Shown here piece by piece: positions 51,619 to 59,963 of a DNA stretch of 64,000 nucleotides. Source of the stretch: an uncultured Eubacteriales bacterium (GTDB taxonomy: Bacteria; Bacillota; Clostridia; Oscillospirales; CAG-382); the NCBI GenBank assembly GCA_900548115.1, contig URJL01000005.1:1-64000 (forward strand), written 5' to 3'. Position 1 is the first letter of the stretch; every line of letters starts with the position of its first letter. The notes below the pieces were generated by a model. The model did not search any database. It worked only from the letters and a program-made list of their open reading frames with translations, and had not been told where the DNA came from. The translations under genes were made by a program, and so were the position numbers.

Positions 51619-52425
51619 TCACCACGACGCCGCAAACTCGTTGTCTCCGATCTGCGGCGCGGTGCTTTCGGTTTCTTCTCTGAGCTTTTCCCGTTCGTAT
51701 GCGGCGACCGATTCGGCGGCGGGTTCGACCTTTCCGAAGCGGTCAAAGGGGTAAAGGCGGAAAAGCACGCGCCCGACAATCCGACTTTCGTTTACCTGAC
51801 CAATCTGTGTGTCGCGGCTGTCGAGCGAATCGTTGCGGTTATCGCCCATGACAAAAACACAGTCCTTGTCGATCGTCAGCGGAAATTTCACATCCTTGTC
51901 GTGCATTTTCACGCCCTCGATGCGGTTGATGTACGGCTCCTCCAATTCCTCGCCGTCGACATAAACGCGCCAGTTGTCAAAATCAATATCCACCGTCTGT
52001 CCCTCGGTCGCGATAATGCGCTTGATGATCGGCTTTTTGTTTTCGCGGCGGACAACGACGATATCACCCGTTTTGGGCGTATAGAACATGTCGGAAAGCA
52101 CCAATCTGTCGCCCGGCTTGTCGGGAAAAGTACCCACGCCGTACAGGGTCGGATACATCGACGAGCCCTGCACCGTCACGACGCGGAGCATAAAGGTGAA
52201 AAAAATCAGGACGACGGCAAAAGCCGTGGCAAACGTTTCGATCCAGTCGTACACGTCGTGCAGAATCTGCACGCTTTTTTTCGTTTTCGCCTCCGTTTTC
52301 TCTTCGCCGTTTTCTGTATTTTTCTGCGTGTTTTCTTTTTCGTTTTCCTTCGGGCTTTCGTTTTCCGTGTCTTGACTCTTTTTCTCTTCGGTCGGTTCGT
52401 TTATCGGTTCGTTCGGATTCGGCAT
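51619..52425 (-). CDS. lepB: Type I signal peptidase
   Basis: A 268-residue membrane serine protease that removes signal peptides. Its one membrane helix is at about 65-82, followed by the catalytic Ser89 (VQGSSMYPTL) and Lys135 (PIIKRIIATEG). Boxes GDNRNDSLDSR and the final DE/RFGKVEPA match the family. An unusually acidic, low-complexity cytoplasmic head of about 50 residues (KENEKENTQKNTENGEEK) precedes the helix. It is the first gene of the lepB-to-maf operon. Confidence 0.95.
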   Translation of the reverse strand: MPNPNEPINEPTEEKKSQDTENESPKENEKENTQKNTENGEEKTEAKTKKSVQILHDVYDWIETFATAFAVVLIFFTFMLRVVTVQGSSMYPTLYGVGTFPDKPGDRLVLSDMFYTPKTGDIVVVRRENKKPIIKRIIATEGQTVDIDFDNWRVYVDGEELEEPYINRIEGVKMHDKDVKFPLTIDKDCVFVMGDNRNDSLDSRDTQIGQVNESRIVGRVLFRLYPFDRFGKVEPAAESVAAYEREKLREETESTAPQIGDNEFAASW

Positions 52426-52520
52426 ATTTGTTTTTCTCCTTTTTTGAACGGTTTATACGGTTTTACGCGGCTTGGCCGGGCACGTTTTTCCCACGCCCGC
52501 ACGGGGTTAACTCGGGGAAC

Positions 52521-52548
52521 AAAAAAGGAGCCGTGCGCGGCTCCTTTT
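52521..52548 (-). terminator. Terminator of rplS
   Basis: AAAAGGAGCCG / CGGCTCCTTTT 11-bp stem with a CGCA loop and a T-rich tail on the minus strand, 50 bp past the rplS stop. Confidence 0.85.
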
Positions 52549-52596
52549 CTGCGGTATGACCGCATAGTGCTGTCTTATCGGACGCAAAAATCCAAA

Positions 52597-52947
52597 TTAA
52601 AGGATTTCCTTCAGCTTTGCACTCTTGCCGACTCTGTCGCGCAGATAGTAAAGCTTTGCACGTCTTACCTTACCGTGTCTTACGAGTTCGACCTTGGCAA
52701 CATTCGGAGAATGAAGCGGGAAAGTCTTCTCGACGCCGCAGCCGTACGCAACACGGCGAACGGTGAAGGTTTCGGAGATGCCGCCGTTCTTCTTGGCGAT
52801 AACGGTGCCTTCGAATAACTGGATTCTCTCTCTCTGACCTTCCTTGATGCGGTTGTGAACGATCACGGTATCACCGATGGCGATTTCCGGAACCTCGGTC
52901 TTAAGCTGCTCGTTTGTGAAAGCGTTTATGATCGCATTGTTGTTCAT
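52597..52947 (-). CDS. rplS: 50S ribosomal protein L19
   Basis: A 116-residue ribosomal protein at the 30S-50S interface. Matches L19 throughout ([65 protein letters not shown]). The ATG at 52947 follows AAGGAGGAC. An in-frame ATG at 53046 would add 33 residues without a site and lies in the untranslated leader, so it was rejected. Confidence 0.98.
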   Translation of the reverse strand: MNNNAIINAFTNEQLKTEVPEIAIGDTVIVHNRIKEGQRERIQLFEGTVIAKKNGGISETFTVRRVAYGCGVEKTFPLHSPNVAKVELVRHGKVRRAKLYYLRDRVGKSAKLKEIL

Positions 52948-53048
52948 AAAGCTGTCCTCCTTAAAATCTCGGGTATTCATGCGCAGCAGCAGCAGAGGAA
53001 TGCCCCTGTAATCGTGACGGAAAAGGCGGAATCCACCGCTTTCCATAA
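52948..53048 (-). promoter_or_regulatory. Leader of rplS, possibly an L19 leader element
   Basis: About 100 nt between the predicted transcription start and the rplS ribosome binding site includes GGTGGATTCCGCC and a GC-rich arm GGGGCATTCCTCTGC. Ribosomal-protein leaders of this length are known before rplS in Firmicutes. I cannot fold it with certainty, so the class is tentative. Confidence 0.35.
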
Positions 53049-53055
53049 CGGGTCA

Positions 53056-53084
53056 ATTATAGCATACAAAGAGAAGAAAATCAA
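53056..53084 (-). promoter_or_regulatory. sigma-A promoter of rplS
   Basis: TTGATT (53084-53079), a 17-bp spacer and TATAAT (53061-53056), preceded by TGC (extended -10). Confidence 0.75.
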
Positions 53085-53201
53085 GCGTTTCACAGATTAT
53101 TTACATTTATTCATCCCCTCGCGTTTTTCTTGATTTTTCAAACAAAAAAAGCGCCGAAAGAAAAAATATTGCCGAAAAATTCGTTTTTTTCGAAAAAACT
53201 C

Positions 53202-53230
53202 TTGACAAAGCCCTTTGCTTTTGATATAAT
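53202..53230 (+). promoter_or_regulatory. Consensus sigma-A promoter of the tRNA-Met/tRNA-Glu unit
   Basis: TTGACA (53202-53207), a 17-bp spacer and TATAAT (53225-53230). Both hexamers are perfect, 45 bp upstream of the first tRNA. Confidence 0.85.
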
Positions 53231-53275
53231 ATACGAGCACGCGACGGAAGACTCCGATTCGCGCGGCACAAGCAT

Positions 53276-53352
53276 GGCGGAATAGCTCAGCTGGCTAGAG
53301 CATCCGGTTCATACCCGGCAGGTCACTGGTTCAAATCCAGTTTCCGCTACCA
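53276..53352 (+). tRNA. tRNA-Met (anticodon CAU)
   Basis: A 77-nt cloverleaf beginning GGCGGAA and ending TTCCGCT-A-CCA, with an encoded CCA. D-arm GCTC...GAGC and T-arm CTGGTTCAAATCCAG are clear. The anticodon loop TTCATAC has CAT at 53310-53312. The anticodon stem has a U-C mismatch at its outer pair. It reads as elongator methionine; a CAU tRNA lysidinylated to isoleucine cannot be excluded on sequence alone. Confidence 0.88.
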
Positions 53353-53386
53353 CATCGCCGGAGGGCAGCAGCCCTTTGGTTGATAC

Positions 53387-53461
53387 GGCCCGTTGGTCAA
53401 GCGGTTAAGACACGGCCCTTTCACGGCTGTAACATGGGTTCGATTCCCGTACGGGTCACCA
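53387..53461 (+). tRNA. tRNA-Glu (anticodon UUC)
   Basis: A 75-nt cloverleaf beginning GGCCCGT and ending ACGGGTC-A-CCA. D-arm, anticodon stem (ACGGC/GCTGT-type) with loop CTTTCAC, anticodon TTC, and T-arm CATGGGTTCGATTCCCGTA are present. It follows tRNA-Met by 34 bp and shares its promoter. Confidence 0.93.
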
Positions 53462-53466
53462 CGAAG

Positions 53467-53500
53467 AAAAAAGCACTTGCTTTCGCAAGTGCTTTTTTCG
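53467..53500 (+). terminator. Terminator of the tRNA unit
   Basis: A perfect AAGCACTTGC / GCAAGTGCTT stem with a TTTC loop, ending in a T6 run. Confidence 0.9.
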
Positions 53501-53609
53501 TTGTATGCGGCTTATTGCCTTACGCCGCGCGGTATCGCTTCGCGGTGACAGGCGCCTTGCGGCGCGTGACCTTTGCCTTCGGCAGTTATGTGCTGAGCGA
53601 AAGCGAAGC

Positions 53610-53703
53610 ATCATCACTTTGCGCAAGCAAAATATCACACCGAGTAAAGCTCGACATATCACTGCGAGCAAAGCGAGCAATATCACTGTGAGCGCAGCGA
53701 ACA
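53610..53703. repeat. Tandem 24-bp degenerate repeat overlapping the 3' end of spoIIE
   Basis: Units that begin ATATCAC start at 53632, 53656 and 53680, exactly 24 bp apart, with a fourth, more diverged copy upstream of about 53632. Each has a GAGC..AGCGAGC-type core. The last unit runs into spoIIE and supplies its final codons and stop. Bases 53501-53609 hold other low-complexity sequence with no gene. Confidence 0.75.
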
Positions 53704-56226
53704 ACCGTCCTCTACTCTTACCGCAACGCAAGTCATATCGTCGTCGCGCACATTCATTTTTTTCGCCTTGGAAAGCACGGCGGAGCAGAGCTTTGCGGGG
53801 TCCTGCGCTGCTTTTTCCGAAAGCATTTCGCACAGCCACGGAACCTCGTCATACGACTGCACAATCCCGTCCGACACCATAACCACAACATCGCCCGGCT
53901 CGAGCGTGAATTTTGTGTTTTCGGCATTGAACGATCGGATAATGCCCGCCGGCGGCGTGCAGGAAGCGATCTTATAAAGCTTCGCCGCGCGAAGGATATA
54001 CGCCGGCGCCGCTCCCGCCTTAATAAACGACGCTTCACCCGTTAAGAGGTCGATCTCCAAAAGGTCGACCGTCGCAAAGCTCTCGTCGCTTTTGGAGAGC
54101 AAAAGGTCGTTTAAAAGCTCAAGCGTCACGTTTTTATGTGCGCCCGTCGTCAGAAGCTTTTCGACAAACACCGACGTAAGGCGCGAGGTCAGCGCCGCAC
54201 TTCTTCCGCTTCCCATACCGTCCGAAATCAGCGCATAAAACGTGTCTTCGTCGTTTTCGAAAAAGCTCACGCTGTCGCCGCTCACGGTGTTCTCCCCTTT
54301 CGCGCCGATACTGCGGGCATATTCAAGCTTCAATTTTCTCGCCCGACGCAGACGCATGGTCGTTTTGCTTCCCACTCCGAGAAACTCGGGTTCGGTGAGC
54401 AAAAGTCCGCACTTTTCGCCGACAAAATCGGCGATCTCCCGCGCCGTACAGGGAAAGCCCGTAAGGCACACGCCGTATACGTCGATGATCTTTTCGCGCG
54501 CGCCGTAAGCGTCGACCGACGAAAAACGCACGCCGATCCCGCAGAGCGCCGCCGTCACTTTTTCCGCAAGCGCTTTGTCGGGCGTCTTGTCGGCATCGCT
54601 TTTTTGTGAGGTATATTTGATCAGTCTTGCCATGGCATTATACTCCGATGCTAAAATTTCGGTCTTGTTTTCTTTTATTTTTTCGGAAACCATTTCTGCG
54701 TATCCGTCGTTGAGATGCACGATCAGCTCGGGAAGCTTAAGACAGCTCGAGGCGTATTTTTCGGGAAGATCGGCGATCTTCAGTCCGCCCGACCCGAGAC
54801 GCGCCAAAACGATGTCCTCGACGTGCGCCGAATCGTAAAGCTTCTTACTATAGCAATTCTCCCGCATGGCGCACGCGCCGCAAAAGCGGTCGCAAACCGC
54901 GTGAACCACTTCGCGCACCTCCTCTTCACTCGGATACCGAAGCTTGTCCGAAACGTTAAACAGCATATCCGAAACCGACGTGAGCGTTGACGAAAGCCCC
55001 TCCATACGCCCGCAGGACGCCCGTTCGGCGACAGTGCGCCGCCCGACCAGAAGGCGCGGCAAAAGGCGCGGGATGTATTCGCAAAGCGGTATGTACAAAA
55101 CCGTTCCCGCAAGCGCGCTCAAAAAAGCGTCATACGCCGAAAGCGGCACCGTCGCAAGCGTCACCGACGAAAAGGTCAAAAGAAACAACGGGAGCATAAC
55201 GGTCTTTTTTCTGCCGAAGGTAAAGCCCGCGGCAAAGCCGCCCGCACCGAGGGCAAAGGCAAAGGGGAGCGTTCCGCTCGACACGCCGCACAAAAGGCCG
55301 AACAAAAGCCCGTAAAGCGGTCCCGAGCACGCCGCCGCCAACACAAAGATCGGCGCGACGATCAAAGAGGAAAAAAGCTTTCCGAGCGCAATGCTTCCCG
55401 CGGCATAGGTCAACAGTCCCGCCGAAAGGCAAAGCGCGCAGTCGGACAGAATATTCTTCGACCTTTTCTCGCACGAAAGACGGCTGAAGCAATAGGTAAG
55501 AAGCGGAAGCGTCACGGCATATGTCCCGCCGCGCAGAAGATATTCGGCGCGAAATCCGCCCGCCGCCGCCATAATGCCGCCGAACGTCACCGAAAGTCCG
55601 AGTGACAAAAGCACTTTTTCTTTGAGCGGTTCGGAAAATCGGCTGCGGCTGAGATAGGCACGGACAAACAGTGCAAGGATATTCAGCGCAAAATATGCGC
55701 CCGAAAACTCGGTGTACCCGATCGCACGAAGGCTTGCGCCGAGACAGGCAAAGACCGCATATTTTCCCGCGGCGCACAACAGCGCCGTCCCGCAGGGATA
55801 CATCCCGAACGGAAGCGCCGCACCGCCCAAAAAATAGCCCGCCGCGCAATGCGTAAGGCACGGCAAAAGTCTTTCGAATATGCCTTTTGCTTTTTCAAGC
55901 GCCGTGCTCCGCGCTCTTTTTGCCTTCCCGCCCGCAGCGTATCGTTCGGTGCACGCCGCGTCGTTCCCGATGCCCGTTCTTCGTTTGCGCAGAAGCATCG
56001 CAAGGCGTCCCGCTTCCTCTTTGGCATCGGAAAAGCCCGCCTGCGCGGCGATTGCAAAACGTCGAAGAAGGATTCTTCCCCTTTTTTTCGCCCTCTCCCC
56101 CGCTCTTTTCTCCGTTCTTATCTCCGCTCTTTTTTCTTCCCCGTTTTTCGCCCCTTGTACGCGTGCCCTTTGCCTTTTCCCGCCCGAAAGCACGGTGCGC
56201 GGCGCAAACATTCCCTGCTCGTTCAT
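53683..56226 (-). CDS. spoIIE: Stage II sporulation protein E, serine phosphatase
   Basis: An 847-residue protein that dephosphorylates SpoIIAA to activate sigma-F in the forespore and helps polar septum formation. A basic N-terminal tail of about 110 residues is followed by about ten membrane helices at about 115-395. A central region follows, with cysteines CDRFCGACAMRENC. The C-terminal PP2C phosphatase at about 620-845 includes ALISDGMGSGRSA and VVVMVSDGIVQ, whose Asp residues bind metal. The protein ends CSLRSQ, encoded by the neighbouring 24-bp repeat. The start follows GAGGATGTG and the gene has a Spo0A-type promoter. Confidence 0.95.
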   Translation of the reverse strand: MNEQGMFAPRTVLSGGKRQRARVQGAKNGEEKRAEIRTEKRAGERAKKRGRILLRRFAIAAQAGFSDAKEEAGRLAMLLRKRRTGIGNDAACTERYAAGGKAKRARSTALEKAKGIFERLLPCLTHCAAGYFLGGAALPFGMYPCGTALLCAAGKYAVFACLGASLRAIGYTEFSGAYFALNILALFVRAYLSRSRFSEPLKEKVLLSLGLSVTFGGIMAAAGGFRAEYLLRGGTYAVTLPLLTYCFSRLSCEKRSKNILSDCALCLSAGLLTYAAGSIALGKLFSSLIVAPIFVLAAACSGPLYGLLFGLLCGVSSGTLPFAFALGAGGFAAGFTFGRKKTVMLPLFLLTFSSVTLATVPLSAYDAFLSALAGTVLYIPLCEYIPRLLPRLLVGRRTVAERASCGRMEGLSSTLTSVSDMLFNVSDKLRYPSEEEVREVVHAVCDRFCGACAMRENCYSKKLYDSAHVEDIVLARLGSGGLKIADLPEKYASSCLKLPELIVHLNDGYAEMVSEKIKENKTEILASEYNAMARLIKYTSQKSDADKTPDKALAEKVTAALCGIGVRFSSVDAYGAREKIIDVYGVCLTGFPCTAREIADFVGEKCGLLLTEPEFLGVGSKTTMRLRRARKLKLEYARSIGAKGENTVSGDSVSFFENDEDTFYALISDGMGSGRSAALTSRLTSVFVEKLLTTGAHKNVTLELLNDLLLSKSDESFATVDLLEIDLLTGEASFIKAGAAPAYILRAAKLYKIASCTPPAGIIRSFNAENTKFTLEPGDVVVMVSDGIVQSYDEVPWLCEMLSEKAAQDPAKLCSAVLSKAKKMNVRDDDMTCVAVRVEDGCSLRSQ

Positions 56227-56273
56227 ACTTTCACATCCTCGTTTTGGTAAACTTTGCCAATACTGTTAAGCCT

Positions 56274-56307
56274 ATTATACTCACCTGTTCCCGTGAAATC
56301 TGTCGAA
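56274..56307 (-). promoter_or_regulatory. Spo0A-type promoter of spoIIE
   Basis: TATAAT (56279-56274) lies 21 bp from TCGACA, which is part of a 0A box (TGTCGAA on the + strand, 56301-56307). This is the long-spacer arrangement of Spo0A-activated sigma-A promoters. A weaker near-match (CATCGAA) lies further upstream. Confidence 0.65.
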
Positions 56308-56451
56308 GCGGGGCGGATGGGAAAAAGATTCGTTGGGTGATCAAAAATATTTGTAAACTTTCGATGAATATCCTCTATATATAACATATGGTAAAATGAT
56401 TGTCGTGCCAAGCAAACAAATTCTTTATAATTATTCAAGGAGGAAAACGGC

Positions 56452-57289
56452 ATGCTATCCTTTTGCAAAAGGGCAGCGTCCCTTCTTTTGAGTTTTCCCT
56501 TGCAAAATAACACCGCAAGACCCGAAAGGAATCGGCTGGCTGTTTGACAAGATCGGAACACATATTATTACCAGCTATCGTGAGGGCGCACAATTAAGCG
56601 TACATGAAAGCGTGGTGTCTACGTCTACGAGCGCCGACGCTCTTTCCGATTTCAATACAAGCTTTAAGGCAAAAGTCGGACCGGATGATGCCGGTGTCGG
56701 CGCATCCTTATCAGACGGACTTAAAACCGAATTGAACGTTTCGGAAAGCAATGCGACTTTTCATCGAACCGTATCCCAATTCGGCGGCGACTGCAAGTAT
56801 GACGGCGACGGAAAGATCACCTCGTGGGTGCCGGACGAAAACAACCTGCGTTTCTTTATGCCCGACACGACCGTTTACCGCAGCGGAGACAGCTTCGACC
56901 CGAGCGGGCTGATCCTGAAAATGACCTATAATAACGGAAAAGAATCCTATGTTACGGAAAACTACACCGTAAACGGATACGACAACAGTAAGAAAGGCAG
57001 CCTTCCGCTTACGGCAAGTTATATGGGCTGTACGGCAAGCTTTCTTGTTGAGGTGCTTTCCGAGCCGGGCTTTGATGTGAAGGTCTATCCTTCGGGCAAG
57101 ATCAACATTTTTATGATCACTCCGAAGGATTTTGAAGAGCCCGCTTTCACGCTTGCCGCCTTGTATAAGGACGGCGTTATGACCGACGCTTTCTTCGGAA
57201 AAGCCGAAAACGGCTCCGAGCTTGTTTTCAGTTCCGCTTCGGAATATGACGAGATTGCATTATTCCCGTCAGCAGTCTTTCGCAGCTGA
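56452..57289 (+). pseudogene. Secreted Ig-like (group 3) domain protein, disrupted by a frameshift
   Basis: A start codon with a strong AAGGAGGAAAACGGC site opens a frame MLSFCKRAASLLLSFPL... (signal-peptide-like), which closes after about 30 residues. A second frame, +1, carries the rest from about 56492, giving ITPQDPKGIGWLFDKIG and on into a protein with a bacterial Ig-like group 3 domain (VYRSGDSFDPSGLILKMTYNNG; YTVNGYDNSKKGSLPLTASY). Joining them needs one inserted or deleted base near 56492-56510. It is either a true pseudogene or a sequencing/assembly error. The end at 57289 looks natural (stop TGA), followed by a strong terminator. Confidence 0.65.
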
Positions 57290-57340
57290 GACTCTTGAGA
57301 AAAGCGACCGTTGTTCGGTGATCGTGTCTTGTAAACAGCA

Positions 57341-57387
57341 GAACCCCCTGTTTCCGAATTTTTTCGGAAACAGGGGGTTCTTGTTTT
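57341..57387. terminator. Long perfect terminator hairpin between the Ig-like gene and nfnB
   Basis: An 18-bp perfect stem (GAACCCCCTGTTTCCGAA and its complement) with a TTTT loop, and TTGTTTT on the + side. It serves the + strand gene and, being symmetrical, probably nfnB. Confidence 0.85.
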
Positions 57388-57419
57388 AAGAAAGCAACTT
57401 TTTTACTATCGTATTTTCA

Positions 57420-58835
57420 TCATTTCTTCTGCAAATACTCGTCGATGGCGGCGGCGGCATTTTTGCCTGCGCCCATGGCGAGAATTACGGTTGCGGCGCC
57501 GGTTACGGCGTCACCGCCGGCATAAATGCCCTCGCGGGAGGTAAGACCGGTCTCTTCCTCGGCGACGATTCCGCCCCACTTTTGCGTTTCCAAGCCTTCG
57601 GTGGTCGACTTAATCAGCGGGTTGGGGGACGTTCCGAGCGCCATGATAACGCAGTCGACATCAAGATCAAACTCACTGCCCGCTTTTTCAACAGGGCGGC
57701 GGCGGCCCGATGCGTCGGGTTCGCCCAATTCCATCTCGATACAGGTCATACCGCAGACCGTTCCGTTCTTGGGATCGCGGCGGTCGTCGGGATTTTCATA
57801 GCCGTGAATGGCTACGGGGTTGTTGAGGGTCTTGAAGATAATGCCCTCCTCCATGGCGTGCTCGACCTCTTCGTGACGGGCGGGAAGCTCCTCCATGCCG
57901 CGGCGATATACTATGTATACCTCAGCGCCGAGACGCTTTGCGCAGCGTGCGGCGTCCATCGCAACGTTACCGCCGCCGACAACGGCGACCTTCTTCGCGT
58001 GCTGAATCGGTGTGTCGCTTCCGTCGCGATAGGCTTTCATCAGGTTGATACGGGTCAAAAACTCGTTGGCGGAATAAACTCCCTTGAGGTTTTCGCCCGG
58101 GATATTCATAAACTTCGGAAGTCCGGCGCCCGAACCGATAAAGACCGCTTCAAAGCCGAATTCACTCATCAATTCATCGATCGACACGGTTTTGCCGATG
58201 ACCATGTTGGTCTCGACCTTAACGCCGAGCGCTTTCAGGCCATCAATCTCTTTTTGTACGATGGCTTTCGGGAGACGAAATTCGGGAATACCGTAAACCA
58301 AAACACCGCCGGCAAGATGAAGCGCCTCAAAAACCGTCACTTCATAACCCTTTTTGGCAAGATCGCCCGCACAGGTAAGACCCGAAGGACCCGAACCGAT
58401 AACGGCAACCTTGTGACCGTTGCTCTGCGGCTTTTCGACGGTCTCGGTGCTGTGCGCGTTGTGATAATCGGCGACAAAGCGCTCCAGCCGTCCGATGGCG
58501 ACCGGCTCGCCCTTGATACCGCGAACACATTTGCCTTCGCACTGGGTCTCCTGCGGACATACACGACCGCAAACGGCGGGAAGCGAAGAGGACTGCGAAA
58601 TGATGGCATACGCTTCTTCAAATTTGCCCTCGGCAACCTTGGCGATAAAATCGGGAATATAGATCTTTACGGGACAGCCGCCGACACACGGGCGGTTCTT
58701 GCAATTCAGACACCGTTTTGCTTCGTCTATTGCCTGTTCTTCGGTGTAACCGAGTGCAACTTCATTAAAATTCTTGTTGCGAACCTCCGGCTCCTGTGTG
58801 GGCATGGGGTTCTTTTTCATCGACATATTCGGCAT
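57420..58835 (-). CDS. nfnB: NADPH-dependent ferredoxin:NADP oxidoreductase large subunit, NfnB/GltA type
   Basis: A 471-residue flavoprotein related to the glutamate synthase small subunit. N-terminal iron-sulfur cysteines are CLNCKNRPCVGGC and CGRVCPQETQCEGKC (about 42-103). The FAD loop VIGSGPSGLTCAGDLA is at about 145-160 and the NADPH loop VVGGGNVAMDAARCA at about 288-302. It lies 1 bp from the nfnA stop codon, which supports an NfnAB pair over a lone glutamate synthase subunit. NfnAB uses NADH and reduced ferredoxin to make NADPH, or the reverse. Confidence 0.88.
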   Translation of the reverse strand: MPNMSMKKNPMPTQEPEVRNKNFNEVALGYTEEQAIDEAKRCLNCKNRPCVGGCPVKIYIPDFIAKVAEGKFEEAYAIISQSSSLPAVCGRVCPQETQCEGKCVRGIKGEPVAIGRLERFVADYHNAHSTETVEKPQSNGHKVAVIGSGPSGLTCAGDLAKKGYEVTVFEALHLAGGVLVYGIPEFRLPKAIVQKEIDGLKALGVKVETNMVIGKTVSIDELMSEFGFEAVFIGSGAGLPKFMNIPGENLKGVYSANEFLTRINLMKAYRDGSDTPIQHAKKVAVVGGGNVAMDAARCAKRLGAEVYIVYRRGMEELPARHEEVEHAMEEGIIFKTLNNPVAIHGYENPDDRRDPKNGTVCGMTCIEMELGEPDASGRRRPVEKAGSEFDLDVDCVIMALGTSPNPLIKSTTEGLETQKWGGIVAEEETGLTSREGIYAGGDAVTGAATVILAMGAGKNAAAAIDEYLQKK

Positions 58836-58836
58836 C

Positions 58837-59679
58837 TTACTTCACCTCCGAACGAAACAAATTGCACGTTTCTTCATACTTATGACGTTCAAATTCCTTA
58901 TACATCGTGCTGCGCTCCATCGCCTCGTCAAAATCAATCTCGTGACCGTCAAATTCGGGGCCGTCAACGCAGGCAAATACGGTCTTGCCGCCGACCGAAA
59001 GACGACAGCCGCCGCACATTCCCGTACCGTCGATCATAACGGGATTCATGGAAGCGACCGTCTTGACACCGTATTCCTTCGTCAGCTTGCAGACAAATTT
59101 CATCATGATAAGCGGACCGATGGTGATGACCTCATCGTATTTTTCGCCCGATTCGATCAGCTTCTTGAGCGCGTCGGTAACAAGACCTTTTTCGCCCCAG
59201 CTTCCGTCGTCGCTCATCTTACAGACGCGGCTGCTGTTCTCATCGAATTCTTTTTCCAAAATGACAAGATCTTTATTGCGGAAGCCGATGATCGAATGAA
59301 CCTCACAGCCCTCGGCGTGAAGCTTCTTGGCAACGGGAAGCGCGATAGCGCAGCCAACGCCGCCGCCGACAACGGCAACCTTTTTCAGGCCTTCGGTATG
59401 CGTCGCACGTCCGAGCGGTCCTACGAAGTCGCAAAGATAGTCGCCTTCGTTCATATGATTCAATTTTTCGGTCGTCGCGCCGACCACCTGGAAAATAATC
59501 GTAACCGTACCGTTTTCGCGATCATAATCCGCAATCGTAAGCGGAATGCGTTCGCCGTCTTTATCGGTACGAAGGATAATGAACTGACCCGGCTGTGCCT
59601 TGCGCGCTACCATGGGCGCGTCAATGTCCATGCGAGTCACCGTTGGATTTAACACTTCTTTTTTGAGTATTTTGTACAT
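58837..59679 (-). CDS. nfnA: NfnA-type FAD/NAD subunit (sulfide dehydrogenase/DHODH electron-transfer family)
   Basis: The 280-residue protein of the PyrK/HydG-like (SudB) group has an FAD-binding domain (DIDAPMVARKAQPGQFIILR at about 19-38), an NAD domain (VAVVGGGVGCAIALPVA at about 103-119), and a 2Fe-2S motif CGGCRLSVGGKTVFACVDGPEF near 220-241. Together with nfnB it fits the flavin-based bifurcating transhydrogenase of Clostridium. The start is an ATG at 59679. Confidence 0.88.
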   Translation of the reverse strand: MYKILKKEVLNPTVTRMDIDAPMVARKAQPGQFIILRTDKDGERIPLTIADYDRENGTVTIIFQVVGATTEKLNHMNEGDYLCDFVGPLGRATHTEGLKKVAVVGGGVGCAIALPVAKKLHAEGCEVHSIIGFRNKDLVILEKEFDENSSRVCKMSDDGSWGEKGLVTDALKKLIESGEKYDEVITIGPLIMMKFVCKLTKEYGVKTVASMNPVMIDGTGMCGGCRLSVGGKTVFACVDGPEFDGHEIDFDEAMERSTMYKEFERHKYEETCNLFRSEVK

Positions 59680-59745
59680 AAGCGAACCATCCTTACTTTT
59701 CGAATTGAAACGCGGTCGGATCTTCTCTGCCGCACTTCTGTCTCT

Positions 59746-59774
59746 ATTGTAGCACAGTGTTAAAAAATAGTCAA
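59746..59774 (-). promoter_or_regulatory. sigma-A promoter of the nfnAB operon
   Basis: TTGACT (59774-59769), a 17-bp spacer and TACAAT (59751-59746), with extended TGC. The leader is about 60 nt. Nothing else is evident in the gap up to the SLH terminator. Confidence 0.75.
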
Positions 59775-59921
59775 GCGTTATTCGACTTTATCTATCCTGC
59801 AATTTGTAGTGTTTATTCCGATATTTTGTGAATTTATCCTGCATTTTCCCGAAAAGCACGTTACAGAACGGTAAAATATACGAATAATTCAAAAACGCTC
59901 GCCTGCTGCATTCCTCATAGA

Positions 59922-59950
59922 CAAAAAGCCCCGAAAATCGGGGCTTTTTG
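59922..59950 (-). terminator. Terminator of the large SLH protein gene
   Basis: CAAAAAGCCCCGA / TCGGGGCTTTTTG perfect 13-bp stem and tail on the minus strand, 14 bp past the stop. Confidence 0.9.
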
Positions 59951-59963
59951 AGAGAATTTAGAC

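Noticed and set aside
52948..53046. An N-terminal extension of L19 from the ATG at 53046.
   Set aside because: There is no ribosome binding site, it lies in the predicted leader, and L19 family length fits the ATG at 52947.
57341..57387. The long perfect hairpin as an insertion sequence end.
   Set aside because: It is a single hairpin with a T-run at a gene end, with no transposase or target duplication, so it is a terminator.
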